Numbered from the stretch's first letter, positions 8,970 through 19,080 are shown. The stretch is DNA of 64,000 bases from an uncultured Tenacibaculum sp. (GCF_947504135.1 NZ_CANNGG010000002.1:124001-188000), one strand, 5' to 3'. The notes: generated by a model not told the origin, from the sequence alone. A program made the numbers and translations.

Positions 8970-9857
8970 ATGTTTATTGAAGCTTTTTTAGAATACTTAG
9001 CTTATGAAAAAAACTATTCGAAACATACTATACAGGCATACAAAACAGATTTAATTGTATTTAAAGATTTTTGTGAGGTTGAATTTGAACAAGAAGATTT
9101 AGAAAACATACATTATAACCAAATACGAACATGGATTGTTAGTTTGGTAAATAGTGGTGTTTCTAATAGAAGTGTAAATAGAAAGGTAAGTTCACTAAAA
9201 ACTTTTTATAAGTTTTTACAAAAAATAGGTGAAGTAACGACAAATCCGTTAGCGAGTCATAAAGCGTTAAAAGTTCAAAAGAAAATTCAAACACCATTTG
9301 ATCAAAATGAAGTAGAAGAGGTGTTGAAGTTACTAAATGAAGCTTCCGATTTTGAATCTATAAGAGATCGATTAATTGTTGAATTATTGTATTCAACAGG
9401 AATGAGAAGAATTGAGTTAATAAATGTTAAAGAGAAAGATGTAGATCATTCAAGAAAAACAATTAAAATTTTAGGAAAAAGGAATAAAGAACGATATGTA
9501 ACAATCTTGCCTTCAGTCTATAGAACATTAAAGGAATATTTATCCGAAAAAAAAGTATATAAAATAGAAAATGAAGAAGCACTTTTTGTAACTAAAAAGG
9601 GAGTTAAAATTTATGAAACTCTTGTTTACCGAATAATAAATTTGTACTTTAGTAGGGTGTCGACAAAAGCAAAAAAAAGCCCTCATATTTTAAGGCATGC
9701 TTTTGCAACGCATTTATTAAATAACGGTGCGTCGTTAAATTCGGTTAAAGAATTACTAGGGCATTCAAGTTTAGCCGCCACCCAAGTATATACGCATAAT
9801 AGCTTGGAGCAAATAAAAAAAGTGTATAATAAGGCTCATCCTAGAGAGTCAACGTAA
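8970..9857 (+). CDS. xerC: Tyrosine recombinase XerC
   Basis: 295 residues, the size of XerC/XerD, which resolve chromosome dimers at dif. Seen: N-terminal SAM-like core-binding domain (1-90) and catalytic domain with the full set R146 (STGMRRIEL), K170, H239 and R242 (HILRHAFATHLL), H265 (LLGHSS) and nucleophile Y274 (TQVYTH). It sits just behind the rpsU terminator; TACCTTCA at 8941-8948 is a possible weak -7 element. It is followed 14 bp later by hpf. XerC rather than an integrase is inferred from length and core setting; no dif site was recognised in the window. Confidence 0.9.
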   Translation: MFIEAFLEYLAYEKNYSKHTIQAYKTDLIVFKDFCEVEFEQEDLENIHYNQIRTWIVSLVNSGVSNRSVNRKVSSLKTFYKFLQKIGEVTTNPLASHKALKVQKKIQTPFDQNEVEEVLKLLNEASDFESIRDRLIVELLYSTGMRRIELINVKEKDVDHSRKTIKILGKRNKERYVTILPSVYRTLKEYLSEKKVYKIENEEALFVTKKGVKIYETLVYRIINLYFSRVSTKAKKSPHILRHAFATHLLNNGASLNSVKELLGHSSLAATQVYTHNSLEQIKKVYNKAHPREST

Positions 9858-9871
9858 AAGATCGAAGAATT

Positions 9872-10177
9872 ATGAAGGTATTCACGCAATCAGTAAATTT
9901 CTCAGCAGACAAAAAATTAATAGATTACATTGAGAAAAAAGTAGGGGGATTAGAAAAGTTTCATGATAAGATCGTTGATGCAGAAGTATTTTTGAAAGTG
10001 CAAAAAACGAGTGAAAAAGAAAATAAAATTACAGAAGTAAAAATTAATATACCAGGAGACGAGTTAATGGTGAAAAAGCAATGTAAGACGTTTGAGGAAG
10101 GTGTTAGTGTTTCTATAGAATCTTTAAAAAGACAGTTGCAAAAGGCTAAAGAAAAAAAGAAAGATGCTCTTGTGTAA
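9872..10177 (+). CDS. hpf: Ribosome hibernation-promoting factor (short HPF/RaiA family)
   Basis: 101 residues with the beta-alpha-beta-beta-beta-alpha pattern of HPF/YfiA: N-terminal MKVFTQSVNFSADKKLIDYI, central strands, and a basic C-terminal helix ending QKAKEKKKD. It binds the decoding centre of the 30S subunit and silences ribosomes in slow growth. It lacks the C-terminal dimerisation domain of long HPF. Placed 14 bp after xerC and directly before the tRNA-tuf operon. Confidence 0.88.
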   Translation: MKVFTQSVNFSADKKLIDYIEKKVGGLEKFHDKIVDAEVFLKVQKTSEKENKITEVKINIPGDELMVKKQCKTFEEGVSVSIESLKRQLQKAKEKKKDALV

Positions 10178-10204
10178 AAAAACAAAAAAAATAATTGAAA
10201 AAAG

Positions 10205-10236
10205 TTTTAAAAATCAAAAATTACTTTTTACATTTG
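10205..10236 (+). promoter_or_regulatory. Promoter of the tRNA-tuf operon
   Basis: TACATTTG at 10229-10236 is a full -7 match; TTTT at 10205-10208 is the -33 region, 20 bp away. Expected start of transcription is about 10240-10244. Confidence 0.65.
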
Positions 10237-10239
10237 CAG

Positions 10240-10267
10240 TCCGTTAGAAATAGCGGATTGTTTTTTT
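10240..10267 (+). promoter_or_regulatory. Leader hairpin with T-run, tRNA-tuf operon
   Basis: TCCGTTA/TAGCGGA (one G-U) closes a GAAA loop and is followed by TTG and T7. It lies at or immediately after the predicted transcription start and 10 bp before tRNA-Thr. It resembles a terminator, but at this position it may be a 5' protective stem or an early attenuator. Confidence 0.5.
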
Positions 10268-10276
10268 ATAACAATT

Positions 10277-10350
10277 GCCGATGTAGCTCAGCTGGCTAGA
10301 GCAGCTGATTTGTAATCAGCAGGTCGTGGGTTCGAGTCCCTCCATCGGCT
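10277..10350 (+). tRNA. tRNA-Thr (TGT)
   Basis: 74 nt, acceptor GCCGATG/CATCGGC with discriminator T, D-arm GCTC...GAGC, anticodon loop TTTGTAA reading TGT, T-arm with GTTCGAGTC. CCA is not encoded. First of four tRNAs ahead of tuf. Confidence 0.97.
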
Positions 10351-10393
10351 CTAAAAGAACAAAAGTTCATTAAAATTTTGATTTAAGATTTTA

Positions 10394-10476
10394 GGGGAGA
10401 TTCCAGAGCGGCCAAATGGGACGGACTGTAACTCCGTTGTCTTACGACTTCGCAGGTTCGAATCCTGCTCTCCCCA
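10394..10476 (+). tRNA. tRNA-Tyr (GTA)
   Basis: 83 nt with a long variable arm, acceptor GGGGAGA/TCTCCCC plus A, anticodon loop CTGTAAC reading GTA. An identical copy lies at 56710-56792. Confidence 0.97.
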
Positions 10477-10499
10477 CAAAAATCTTAAGAAGCAAAATT

Positions 10500-10572
10500 G
10501 CGGGAGTAGCTCAGTTGGTAGAGCGTCAGCCTTCCAAGCTGAATGTCGCCGGTTCGAACCCGGTCTCCCGCT
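10500..10572 (+). tRNA. tRNA-Gly (TCC)
   Basis: 73 nt, acceptor GCGGGAG/CTCCCGC plus T, anticodon stem TCAGC/GCTGA with loop CTTCCAA reading TCC. Confidence 0.97.
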
Positions 10573-10583
10573 CTAAATTCGTT

Positions 10584-10656
10584 GCCGACATAGCTCAGTT
10601 GGTAGAGCGCATCCTTGGTAGGGATGAGGTCACGGGTTCAAATCCCGTTGTTGGCT
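10584..10656 (+). tRNA. tRNA-Thr (GGT)
   Basis: 73 nt, acceptor GCCGACA/TGTTGGC (one G-U) plus T, anticodon stem CATCC/GGATG with loop TTGGTAG reading GGT. It is 75 bp upstream of tuf. Confidence 0.96.
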
Positions 10657-10731
10657 CTATTTTAGAGTTTATTTGACAAGAGTTTAAAAATAACACTAAA
10701 TATATTTAACTAAGAATTAAAATTAATAATC

Positions 10732-11919
10732 ATGGCAAAAGGAACTTATGATCGTTCGAAACCGCACTTAAACGTAGGTACTATTGGTCACGTAGATCAC
10801 GGTAAAACTACTTTAACTGCTGCAATTACTAAAGTATTAGCAGATGCTGGATTTTCTGAGCAGAGAGCTTTTGATCAAATCGATAACGCTCCAGAAGAAA
10901 AAGAAAGAGGTATCACAATTAACTCTTCTCACGTAGAGTATGCAACAGCTAACCGTCACTACGCGCACGTAGACTGTCCAGGTCACGCCGACTACGTAAA
11001 GAACATGGTAACTGGTGCTGCACAAATGGATGGAGCTATCTTAGTAGTAGCTGCTACAGATGGTCCAATGCCACAAACTCGTGAGCACATCTTATTAGGT
11101 CGTCAGGTAGGTATTCCACGTATCGTTGTTTTCTTAAACAAAGTTGATATGGTTGATGACGAGGAGTTATTAGAGTTAGTAGAGATGGAAGTAAGAGATT
11201 TATTATCTTTCTATGAGTATGATGGAGATAATGGTCCTGTTATTGCTGGTTCTGCTTTAGGTGCGTTAAACGGAGAGCAAAAATGGGTAGATACAGTTTT
11301 AGAATTAATGGAAGCTGTTGATACATGGATTGAAGAGCCGCCAAGAGATACTGATAAAGATTTCTTAATGCCAATCGAGGATGTATTCTCAATTACTGGT
11401 CGTGGTACTGTTGCAACAGGACGTATCGAAACTGGTATCGTTAATACAGGAGACCCTGTAGAGATTATCGGTATGGGAGATGAGAAATTAACATCTACTG
11501 TAACTGGTATCGAAATGTTCCGTCAAATCTTAGATAGAGGTGAGGCTGGAGATAATGCAGGTATCTTATTAAGAGGTATTGATAAGTCTGATATTAAGAG
11601 AGGTATGGTAATTTGTAAGCCAGGTTCAATTACTCCTCACGCTAAATTTAAGGCAGAGGTTTATATCTTAAAGAAAGAAGAAGGTGGACGTCACACTCCA
11701 TTCCATAACAACTACCGTCCACAGTTCTACGTACGTACAACTGACGTAACTGGTAACATCAACTTACCTGACGGAGTAGAAATGGTAATGCCAGGAGATA
11801 ACTTAACTATTACTGTAGACTTAATTCAGCCAATCGCATTAAACGTTGGTTTACAGTTCGCTATCCGTGAAGGAGGTAGAACAGTAGGAGCTGGTCAGGT
11901 AACTGAAATTTTAGACTAA
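10732..11919 (+). CDS. tuf: Translation elongation factor Tu
   Basis: 395-residue GTPase that delivers aminoacyl-tRNA to the ribosome. Seen: G1 GHVDHGKTT (19-27), switch region with RGITIN, G3 DCPGH, G4 NKVD and G5 SAL, then domains 2 and 3. Length and sequence are standard. Codon use is strongly biased, as expected for high expression. It is co-transcribed with the four upstream tRNAs, the order known from the E. coli thrU-tyrU-glyT-thrT-tufB operon, and followed by tRNA-Trp, secE and nusG. Confidence 0.99.
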   Translation: MAKGTYDRSKPHLNVGTIGHVDHGKTTLTAAITKVLADAGFSEQRAFDQIDNAPEEKERGITINSSHVEYATANRHYAHVDCPGHADYVKNMVTGAAQMDGAILVVAATDGPMPQTREHILLGRQVGIPRIVVFLNKVDMVDDEELLELVEMEVRDLLSFYEYDGDNGPVIAGSALGALNGEQKWVDTVLELMEAVDTWIEEPPRDTDKDFLMPIEDVFSITGRGTVATGRIETGIVNTGDPVEIIGMGDEKLTSTVTGIEMFRQILDRGEAGDNAGILLRGIDKSDIKRGMVICKPGSITPHAKFKAEVYILKKEEGGRHTPFHNNYRPQFYVRTTDVTGNINLPDGVEMVMPGDNLTITVDLIQPIALNVGLQFAIREGGRTVGAGQVTEILD

Positions 11920-11942
11920 ATTATAGTTTAATTATAAATTAT

Positions 11943-11972
11943 AAGGAGTCTCCTTATTTGTGAGACTCCTTT
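11943..11972 (+). terminator. Stem-loop between tuf and tRNA-Trp
   Basis: Perfect nine-base stem AAGGAGTCT/AGACTCCTT with an 11-nt loop, but only a TT after it. It may be a partial terminator or a 3' processing/stability stem for tuf mRNA. The tRNA starts 7 bp further on. Confidence 0.6.
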
Positions 11973-11978
11973 GTAAAT

Positions 11979-12051
11979 ACGGGTTTAGCTCAGTTGGTAG
12001 AGCACTGGTCTCCAAAACCAGGTGTCGGGAGTTCGAGCCTCTCAACCCGTG
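11979..12051 (+). tRNA. tRNA-Trp (CCA)
   Basis: 73 nt, acceptor ACGGGTT/AACCCGT plus G, anticodon stem CTGGT/ACCAG with loop CTCCAAA reading CCA. Embedded between tuf and secE. Confidence 0.97.
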
Positions 12052-12061
12052 CAAAATTAAA

Positions 12062-12090
12062 AACGAGTTGTAGTTTTACTGCAACTCGTT
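12062..12090 (+). promoter_or_regulatory. Stem-loop ahead of secE
   Basis: Twelve-base stem AACGAGTTGTAG/CTGCAACTCGTT (one G-U) with a 5-nt loop and no T-run, 13 nt before the secE ATG. After tRNA-Trp is cut out by RNases, this stem would be near the new 5' end of the secE mRNA. Confidence 0.55.
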
Positions 12091-12103
12091 AAAAGGATAA
12101 AAT

Positions 12104-12295
12104 ATGAGTAACTTTGTACAATATGTTAAAGATTCTTTTGAAGAATTAAACACCAATATGACATGGAGCTCTCGTGAAGAGGCTCAAAAGTCTACAGTGG
12201 TAGTAGCGTTATTTACAATTGTTTTTGCTTTAGCAGTAGCAGGGATAGATAAGGTTTTTCAAACAGGATTAGATAATTTCTTTAAAATGTTTTAA
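12104..12295 (+). CDS. secE: Preprotein translocase subunit SecE
   Basis: 63 residues: an amphipathic N-terminal part (VKDSFEELNTNMTWSSREEA) and one membrane helix (about 29-49), the minimal single-helix SecE. It clamps SecY in the SecYEG channel. It stops with TAA overlapping the nusG ATG by one base. The secE-nusG neighbourhood supports the call. Confidence 0.94.
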   Translation: MSNFVQYVKDSFEELNTNMTWSSREEAQKSTVVVALFTIVFALAVAGIDKVFQTGLDNFFKMF

Positions 12296-12846
12296 TGATG
12301 GCTGATTCGGTGATGAAATGGTATGTTGTAAGAGCTATTGGAGGTCAAGAAAATAAGGTTAAAACTTACATCGAGACAGAAATAGCACGTCATGGGTTGT
12401 CTGATTATGTAAACCAAGTAATCGTTCCAACTGAAAAAGTTATTCAAGTACGAAATGGAAAGAAAGTAAACAGAGAACGAGTTTATTTTCCTGGTTATGT
12501 AATGGTAGAAGCTAATTTAGCAGGTGAAGTTCCTCACGTAATTAAATCAGTAACTGGTGTTATTGGTTTTTTAGGTGAAACAAAAGGAGGAGATCCGGTA
12601 CCAATGCGTAAATCAGAAGTAAATAGAATGTTAGGTAAAGTTGATGAACTTTCTGTTAAAGATGAAAATGTTGCAATTCCTTACACAGTAGGAGAAACTG
12701 TAAAGGTAATTGACGGACCTTTCAACGGATTCGATGGAACTGTTGAAAAGGTAAACGAAGAAAAGCGTAAGTTAGAAGTAATGGTTAAGATTTTTGGAAG
12801 AAAAACACCATTAGAGTTAAACTATATGCAGGTAGAGAAAATATAA
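12295..12846 (+). CDS. nusG: Transcription termination/antitermination factor NusG
   Basis: 183 residues: NGN domain beginning MKWYVVRAIGGQENKVKTYI, with GYVMVEA and the typical VTGVIGFLG, then a C-terminal KOW domain (YTVGETVKVIDGPFNGFDG). It binds RNA polymerase and links it to Rho or to the ribosome. The start may be 12295, 12298 or the internal ATG at 12313; the overlap with secE favours the first two. Confidence 0.96.
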   Translation: MMADSVMKWYVVRAIGGQENKVKTYIETEIARHGLSDYVNQVIVPTEKVIQVRNGKKVNRERVYFPGYVMVEANLAGEVPHVIKSVTGVIGFLGETKGGDPVPMRKSEVNRMLGKVDELSVKDENVAIPYTVGETVKVIDGPFNGFDGTVEKVNEEKRKLEVMVKIFGRKTPLELNYMQVEKI

Positions 12847-12910
12847 TAGTTACACCTATATTTTGATGGGTTTAAGCTTCCAATTTAAACTCGTCGTTAA
12901 ATCTTAAACA

Positions 12911-13348
12911 ATGGCAAAAGAAGTAAGTAAATTAGTTAAACTACAAGTTAGGGGAGGTGCAGCGAATCCGTCGCCACCAGTTGGACCCGCTTTAGGTGCT
13001 GCCGGTGTTAACATCATGGAGTTCTGTAAGCAGTTTAATGCTCGTACACAGGACAAACAAGGTAAAGTATTACCTGTTGTTATAACAGTTTATACAGACA
13101 AATCATTTGAATTTGTTGTAAAAACTCCACCAGCCGCAGTACAATTATTAGAAGCGGCCAAAATTAAGAAAGGTTCAGGAGAGCCTAATAGGAAAAAAGT
13201 AGCAAGCGTTTCTTGGGATCAAATTCGTGGAATTGCAGAAGACAAAATGGTAGATATGAATGCCTTTGAAGTAGAGTCTGCAATGAGAATGATCGCTGGA
13301 ACAGCTCGTTCTATGGGATTAACAGTAACAGGTGATGCACCTGCTTAA
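12911..13348 (+). CDS. rplK: 50S ribosomal protein uL11
   Basis: 145 residues with the family core [21 protein letters not shown] and the C-terminal rRNA-binding domain containing [10 protein letters not shown]. It forms the GTPase-associated stalk base. It is 64 bp after nusG; that gap contains a short inverted repeat GTTTAA/TTAAAC (12870-12890). Confidence 0.98.
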   Translation: MAKEVSKLVKLQVRGGAANPSPPVGPALGAAGVNIMEFCKQFNARTQDKQGKVLPVVITVYTDKSFEFVVKTPPAAVQLLEAAKIKKGSGEPNRKKVASVSWDQIRGIAEDKMVDMNAFEVESAMRMIAGTARSMGLTVTGDAPA

Positions 13349-13368
13349 ACTTTAAAAGATATTTAGAA

Positions 13369-14058
13369 ATGGCAATTACTAGAAAGCAAAAAGAAGCTCG
13401 TGCTAAGGTAGATAGCTCTAAAGTTTATAGCTTACAAGATGCATCAGCATTAGTTAAAGAGATTACAAACGTAAAATTTGATGCATCTGTTGATTTAGCA
13501 GTACGTTTAGGAGTAGATCCTCGTAAAGCTAATCAAATGGTTCGTGGTGTTGTAACATTACCTCACGGAACTGGTAAAGATGTAAAGGTTTTAGCATTAG
13601 TTACTCCAGATAAAGAAGCAGAAGCTAAAGAAGCAGGAGCTGATTATGTTGGATTAGATGAGTACCTTCAGAAAATTAAAGGAGGTTGGACTGATGTTGA
13701 CGTTATTATTACTATGCCAAGCGTTATGGGTAAATTAGGTCCATTAGGACGTGTATTAGGTCCTCGTGGTTTAATGCCTAACCCAAAAACTGGTACAGTA
13801 ACTATGGATGTTGCAAAAGCGGTACAAGAAGTAAAAGCTGGTAAAATCGACTTTAAAGTAGATAAAACTGGTATTGTACACGCTGCAATTGGAAAAGCAT
13901 CTTTCGATGCTACGAAGATTGAAGAAAATGCAAATGAGTTATTACAAACATTAATTAAATTAAAGCCAACAGCGGCAAAAGGAACATATATTAAAAGCAT
14001 TTTTATGTCTTCTACAATGAGTCCTAGTGTTGCTATAGATGTAAAATCTGTATCGTAA
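13369..14058 (+). CDS. rplA: 50S ribosomal protein uL1
   Basis: 229 residues with the uL1 signature region ([19 protein letters not shown] near residues 123-141). It builds the L1 stalk at the ribosomal E site and in many bacteria represses its own rplKA message. It is 20 bp after rplK and 21 bp before rplJ. Confidence 0.98.
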   Translation: MAITRKQKEARAKVDSSKVYSLQDASALVKEITNVKFDASVDLAVRLGVDPRKANQMVRGVVTLPHGTGKDVKVLALVTPDKEAEAKEAGADYVGLDEYLQKIKGGWTDVDVIITMPSVMGKLGPLGRVLGPRGLMPNPKTGTVTMDVAKAVQEVKAGKIDFKVDKTGIVHAAIGKASFDATKIEENANELLQTLIKLKPTAAKGTYIKSIFMSSTMSPSVAIDVKSVS

Positions 14059-14079
14059 GGCAGTTAAAACTTTTTAATT

Positions 14080-14598
14080 ATGACTAGAGAGGAAAAATCA
14101 CAAGTAATACAAGATTTAACAGCACAATTAGCAGATACAAGTACCATCTATTTAGCAGATATTTCTGGTTTAGATGCTACTACTACATCTAACTTACGTA
14201 GAGCTTGTTTTAAAGCAAACGTACAATTGGCTGTTGTAAAAAACACATTGCTTTCAAAAGCAATGGAAGCTTCTGATAAAGATTTCGGAGAGTTACCAGA
14301 CGTATTAAAGGGTAATACTTCAATGTTAATTGCTGAGGCAGCAAACGCTCCAGCAAAAGTTATCAAAGAGTTCAGAAAAAAATCAAAAGATCGTCCTTTA
14401 TTAAAAGGAGCGTATGTTGAAGAGGCTGTTTATATTGGAGATGACCAATTAGACGCTCTTGTTAACATTAAGTCTAGAGAAGAACTTATTGGAGATATTA
14501 TTACCTTATTACAATCTCCTGCTAAGAATGTTGTTTCAGCATTACAATCAGGTGGAGGTAAGTTATCCGGTATCTTACAAACATTATCAGAAAAATAA
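14080..14598 (+). CDS. rplJ: 50S ribosomal protein uL10
   Basis: 172 residues; N-terminal rRNA-binding domain (MTREEKSQVIQDLTAQLADT; KNTLLSKAM) and a C-terminal helix (about 140-172) that holds the bL12 dimers. The gap to rplA is only 21 bp, so the long leader used for uL10 autoregulation in enterobacteria is absent. Confidence 0.97.
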   Translation: MTREEKSQVIQDLTAQLADTSTIYLADISGLDATTTSNLRRACFKANVQLAVVKNTLLSKAMEASDKDFGELPDVLKGNTSMLIAEAANAPAKVIKEFRKKSKDRPLLKGAYVEEAVYIGDDQLDALVNIKSREELIGDIITLLQSPAKNVVSALQSGGGKLSGILQTLSEK

Positions 14599-14647
14599 TT
14601 TCGCGCACTAATAAACTAAAATAATAAAATTTTTAAAAACAATTAAA

Positions 14648-15022
14648 ATGGCAGATTTAAAAGATTTCGCAGAACAATTAGTTAACTTAACAGTAAAAGA
14701 AGTTAATGAATTAGCTGATATTTTAAAAGAAGAGTATGGTATTGAGCCAGCAGCAGCAGCAGTAGCAGTAGCAGGTCCAGCAGCAGGTGGTGGAGATGCT
14801 GCTGAAGAAAAAACTGAATTTGACGTAATCTTAAAGGCAGCAGGTGGTTCTAAATTAGCAGTTGTAAAGTTAGTTAAAGAATTAACTGGATTAGGATTAA
14901 AAGAAGCTAAAGCAATCGTTGATAGCGCTCCAGCACCAGTAAAAGAAGCAATCTCTAAAGATGAGGCAGAAGGTCTTAAAAAGTCTTTAGAAGAAGCAGG
15001 AGCTGAGGTAGAGCTTAAGTAA
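14648..15022 (+). CDS. rplL: 50S ribosomal protein bL12
   Basis: 124 residues: N-terminal dimerisation helices, an Ala/Gly/Pro hinge ([20 protein letters not shown], about 35-55) and the C-terminal factor-binding domain ending [15 protein letters not shown]. It recruits translational GTPases. A 234-bp leader with inverted repeats separates it from rpoB. Confidence 0.98.
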   Translation: MADLKDFAEQLVNLTVKEVNELADILKEEYGIEPAAAAVAVAGPAAGGGDAAEEKTEFDVILKAAGGSKLAVVKLVKELTGLGLKEAKAIVDSAPAPVKEAISKDEAEGLKKSLEEAGAEVELK

Positions 15023-15059
15023 GGCTATACTCCCGATTTAAAACGGGGAAAACAATTAA

Positions 15060-15098
15060 GGTTTAGGTACTAAAAACATATGTTTTTAGGCCTAAACC
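15060..15098 (+). promoter_or_regulatory. Stem-loop in the rplL-rpoB gap
   Basis: Two stacked stems, GGTTTAGG/CCTAAACC and CTAAAAAC/GTTTTTAG, around an ATAT loop, with a 2/1-nt internal bulge. Only a short ATTTTG follows, so it would be a partial terminator or RNase processing site. In E. coli the same junction holds an attenuator that lowers rpoBC expression relative to the ribosomal genes. Confidence 0.65.
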
Positions 15099-15127
15099 AT
15101 TTTGTGTATATATTCGTTCTTTATTTT

Positions 15128-15180
15128 TCACAATAAATTACATTGTGATTTTACGATTATAAAGTGCTGATTTTAATCAG
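15128..15180 (+). promoter_or_regulatory. Two further inverted repeats upstream of rpoB
   Basis: TCACAAT/ATTGTGA (arms 15128-15134 and 15142-15148) and CTGATT-TT-AATCAG (15167-15180) lie in line between the stem-loop at 15060 and the rpoB start. Nothing else is visible in the rest of this 234-bp gap. Their role is unknown. Confidence 0.45.
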
Positions 15181-15256
15181 TAAAAGCAATTAAAATTGCA
15201 GTGTTGAAACGGTTAAGTTTCAAAAATAATATTTTTAATTAAAAATAGCATATCTT

Positions 15257-18200
15257 TTGGCAACGATAAATACTACTGAAAGAATTAACTTCGCGTCTTC
15301 GCAGTTAGGAACTGATTATCCAGACTTTTTAGATATTCAGGTAAAATCATTCCAAGATTTTTTCCAACTGCAAACTAAAGCAGAAGAACGTGGAGAAGAA
15401 GGTTTGTACAAAACCTTTATGGATAACTTTCCGATTACCGATACACGTAATCAATTTGTACTAGAATTTTTAGACTACTTTGTAGATCCACCAAGATATA
15501 GCATTCAAGAATGTATAGAGCGTGGTTTAACTTATAGCGTACCTTTAAAAGCACGTTTAAAATTATATTGTACCGATCCTGAACACGAAGATTTTGAAAC
15601 AATAGTTCAAGATGTTTATTTAGGTACAATTCCTTATATGACAAACTCTGGGACATTCATTATAAATGGAGCAGAAAGAGTTGTTGTATCACAATTACAC
15701 CGTTCACCAGGTGTATTCTTTGGGCAATCTTTCCACGCAAACGGAACCAAATTATACTCTGCAAGAGTAATTCCATTTAAAGGTTCTTGGATTGAGTTTG
15801 CTACCGATATCAATCAAGTAATGTATGCTTATATTGATAGAAAGAAAAAATTACCAGTAACAACGTTATTCAGAGCCATAGGTTTTGAAAGAGATAAAGA
15901 TATTTTAGAAATCTTTGATTTAGCAGAAGAAGTAAAAGTTTCTAAAGCTGGATTGAAGAAAGTATTAGGGCGTAAATTAGCGGCGAGAGTATTAAAAACT
16001 TGGCACGAAGATTTCGTTGATGAGGATACAGGAGAAGTTGTGTCGATTGAGCGTAACGAAATTATTTTCGACCGTGATACTATCATAGAAAAAGAACATA
16101 TTGATGAAATAATCGAAGCTGGAGCTAAGACAGTCTTATTACATAAAGAAGATAATCAGCAAGCAGATTATGCCATCATCCACAATACATTACAAAAAGA
16201 CCCTACAAACTCTGAAAAAGAAGCTGTAGAGCATGTATATAGACAATTACGTAATGCTGAACCGCCAGACGAGGAAACTGCAAGAGGAATTATTGAAAAA
16301 TTATTCTTTTCAGAGCAACGTTATAGTTTAGGTGAAGTAGGACGTTTTAGAATGAATACTAAACTTCAGTTAAATGAAGATTTAGATCAAAAGGTATTAA
16401 CAAAGAACGATATTATAACTATCATTAAGTATTTAATTGAGTTAATCAATTCAAAAGCTGAAGTAGATGATATCGATCACTTATCTAACCGTCGTGTTAG
16501 AACTGTAGGAGAGCAATTAGCAGGTCAATTTGGTGTAGGTTTAGCTCGTATGGCACGTACAATTCGTGAAAGAATGAATGTTCGTGATAACGAAGTGTTT
16601 ACTCCAATCGACTTAATTAACGCTAAGACTTTATCTTCAGTAATTAACTCTTTCTTTGGAACGAACCAGTTATCTCAATTTATGGATCAAACCAATCCAT
16701 TAGCAGAGATTACTCATAAGCGTCGTTTATCAGCTTTAGGACCTGGAGGTTTATCACGTGAAAGAGCAGGTTTCGAGGTTCGTGACGTTCACTATACACA
16801 CTATGGTCGTTTATGTCCGATTGAAACACCTGAAGGACCAAACATTGGACTTATTTCTTCTTTAGCAGTATATGCTAAAGTAAACAATATGGGATTCATT
16901 GAAACTCCGTATAAGAAAGTAGATAATGGTACAGTTTCTTCTGAAGAACCTATTTATTTAAGTGCTGAAGAGGAAGAAGGAATGAAAATAGCACAATCTA
17001 ATTTACCAGTAGCAAATGATGGTAAGATAGAAAGTGAAAGAGTTATTGCTCGTGAAGAAGGTGATTTCCCTGTAGAGAGCCCTGAAGTAATTAACTATAT
17101 GGACGTTGCTCCAAACCAAATTGCTTCGATTTCAGCATCGTTAATTCCTTTCTTAGAACATGATGATGCGAACCGTGCATTGATGGGATCAAACATGATG
17201 CGTCAAGCAGTTCCATTGTTACGTCCAGAATCTCCAATCGTAGGTACAGGTTTAGAACGTAGAGTAGCAAAAGACTCTCGTATCTTAATCAATGCTGAAG
17301 GAGCAGGAGTTGTTCAGTATGTAGATGCCGACAAAATTACAATTAAGTATGATAGAACAGAAGAAGAGCGTATGGTAAGCTTCGATTCTGATGAGAAATC
17401 ATATGACTTAATTAAGTTTAGAAAAACCAACCAAGGTACAAACATTAACTTAAAGCCAATTGTAAAAGTAGGTGATAGAGTTGAAGAAGGACAAGTACTT
17501 TGTGAAGGATATGCAACACAAAAAGGAGAATTAGCTTTAGGTAGAAACATGAAAGTAGCCTTTATGCCTTGGAAAGGGTATAACTTTGAGGATGCGATTG
17601 TGATTTCTGAAAAAGTAGTTCGTGAAGATATCTTTACTTCTATCCACATTGATGAATATTCATTAGATGTTCGTGATACGAAGTTGGGAGCAGAAGAATT
17701 AACAAACGATATTCCTAACGTTTCTGAAGAGGCTACAAAAGACTTAGATGAAAACGGAATGATTCGTATTGGAGCAGAAGTAAACCCAGGTGATATCTTA
17801 ATTGGTAAAATTACACCAAAAGGAGAATCTGATCCAACTCCGGAAGAAAAATTATTACGTGCTATCTTTGGTGATAAAGCAGGAGATGTAAAAGATGCAT
17901 CATTGAAAGCTTCTCCTTCATTAAGAGGTGTTGTAATAAATAAAAAGTTATTTAAACGCGCAGTAAAAGATAAAAATAAGCGTGCTCGTGATAAAGAAGC
18001 AATAGCAGCTTTAGAAGCATCTTACGTATCTAAATTCCAAGCGTTAAAAGATACTTTAGTAGAAAAATTATTCAACTTAATATCAGGTAAAACTTCTCAA
18101 GGAGTATACAATGACTTAGGAGAAGAGGTGTTACCAAAAGGTAAGAAGTTTACACAAAAAATGTTAAATTCTGTTGAAGATTTTACACATTTAAGTGGAA

Positions 18201-19066
18201 CTTGGACTACCGATAAGGATTTAAACGATTTAGTTGTTGAATTAGTTCACAATTATAAAATTAAAGTAAACGACTTACAAGGAGTTTTACGTCGTGAGAA
18301 ATTTACAATTTCTGTAGGAGACGAATTACCTGCAGGAATCTTAAAACTTGCTAAAATTTATGTTGCTAAGAAACGTAAATTAAAAGTAGGAGATAAGATG
18401 GCAGGACGTCACGGAAACAAAGGTATTGTTGCACGTATTGTACGTCAAGAAGATATGCCTTTCTTAGAAGACGGAACACCAGTAGATATCGTATTAAACC
18501 CATTAGGGGTACCATCGCGTATGAACATCGGTCAGATTTATGAAACTGTTCTTGGATGGGCAGGTCAAAAATTAGGTCAAAAATACGCAACTCCAATTTT
18601 CGATGGGGCTTCTTTAGATGAAATTAATAAATTAACAGACGAAGCAGGAATTCCAAGATTCGGTCATACATATTTATATGACGGAGGTACAGGTAAACGT
18701 TTCGATCAACCAGCAACGGTAGGGATAATTTATATGATTAAGTTAGGTCACATGATTGAAGATAAGATGCATGCACGTTCTATCGGACCTTACTCATTAA
18801 TTACACAACAGCCATTGGGAGGTAAAGCTCAGTTTGGAGGTCAGCGTTTTGGAGAGATGGAAGTTTGGGCACTTGAAGCATATGGTGCATCAAGTATCTT
18901 ACGTGAAATCTTAACTGTTAAGTCTGATGACGTATTAGGTAGAGCTAAAACTTATGAAAGTATAGTAAAAGGTGAGGCTATGCCAGAACCAGGTTTACCA
19001 GAATCGTTTAACGTATTAATGCACGAACTTAAAGGTTTAGGATTAGACGTTAAATTAGAAGAATAA
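15257..19066 (+). CDS. rpoB: RNA polymerase beta subunit
   Basis: 1269 residues, normal for Bacteroidota. The rifampicin pocket is of the sensitive type ([27 protein letters not shown], with the Asp, His and Ser positions of classic resistance mutations intact). The C-terminal clamp part contains [20 protein letters not shown]. The start appears to be TTG at 15257 (product [15 protein letters not shown] after the initiator); no in-frame ATG lies nearby. Whether the TTG lowers translation is unknown. Confidence 0.98.
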   Translation: MATINTTERINFASSQLGTDYPDFLDIQVKSFQDFFQLQTKAEERGEEGLYKTFMDNFPITDTRNQFVLEFLDYFVDPPRYSIQECIERGLTYSVPLKARLKLYCTDPEHEDFETIVQDVYLGTIPYMTNSGTFIINGAERVVVSQLHRSPGVFFGQSFHANGTKLYSARVIPFKGSWIEFATDINQVMYAYIDRKKKLPVTTLFRAIGFERDKDILEIFDLAEEVKVSKAGLKKVLGRKLAARVLKTWHEDFVDEDTGEVVSIERNEIIFDRDTIIEKEHIDEIIEAGAKTVLLHKEDNQQADYAIIHNTLQKDPTNSEKEAVEHVYRQLRNAEPPDEETARGIIEKLFFSEQRYSLGEVGRFRMNTKLQLNEDLDQKVLTKNDIITIIKYLIELINSKAEVDDIDHLSNRRVRTVGEQLAGQFGVGLARMARTIRERMNVRDNEVFTPIDLINAKTLSSVINSFFGTNQLSQFMDQTNPLAEITHKRRLSALGPGGLSRERAGFEVRDVHYTHYGRLCPIETPEGPNIGLISSLAVYAKVNNMGFIETPYKKVDNGTVSSEEPIYLSAEEEEGMKIAQSNLPVANDGKIESERVIAREEGDFPVESPEVINYMDVAPNQIASISASLIPFLEHDDANRALMGSNMMRQAVPLLRPESPIVGTGLERRVAKDSRILINAEGAGVVQYVDADKITIKYDRTEEERMVSFDSDEKSYDLIKFRKTNQGTNINLKPIVKVGDRVEEGQVLCEGYATQKGELALGRNMKVAFMPWKGYNFEDAIVISEKVVREDIFTSIHIDEYSLDVRDTKLGAEELTNDIPNVSEEATKDLDENGMIRIGAEVNPGDILIGKITPKGESDPTPEEKLLRAIFGDKAGDVKDASLKASPSLRGVVINKKLFKRAVKDKNKRARDKEAIAALEASYVSKFQALKDTLVEKLFNLISGKTSQGVYNDLGEEVLPKGKKFTQKMLNSVEDFTHLSGTWTTDKDLNDLVVELVHNYKIKVNDLQGVLRREKFTISVGDELPAGILKLAKIYVAKKRKLKVGDKMAGRHGNKGIVARIVRQEDMPFLEDGTPVDIVLNPLGVPSRMNIGQIYETVLGWAGQKLGQKYATPIFDGASLDEINKLTDEAGIPRFGHTYLYDGGTGKRFDQPATVGIIYMIKLGHMIEDKMHARSIGPYSLITQQPLGGKAQFGGQRFGEMEVWALEAYGASSILREILTVKSDDVLGRAKTYESIVKGEAMPEPGLPESFNVLMHELKGLGLDVKLEE

Positions 19067-19080
19067 TCACAGTGAAATGT

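Noticed and set aside
10416-10676. 86-residue reading frame over the tRNA cluster
   Set aside because: It runs through tRNA-Tyr, tRNA-Gly and tRNA-Thr; the repeated VAQLVER/AGSNPV pattern is the known artefact of translating tRNA sequence.
15167-15180. CTGATTTTAATCAG as a fourth Fnr-type box
   Set aside because: It has the 5-4-5 form, but no TAnnTTTG-like element starts 36 bp downstream and rpoB is not expected to be oxygen-controlled. Kept only as an unexplained inverted repeat.
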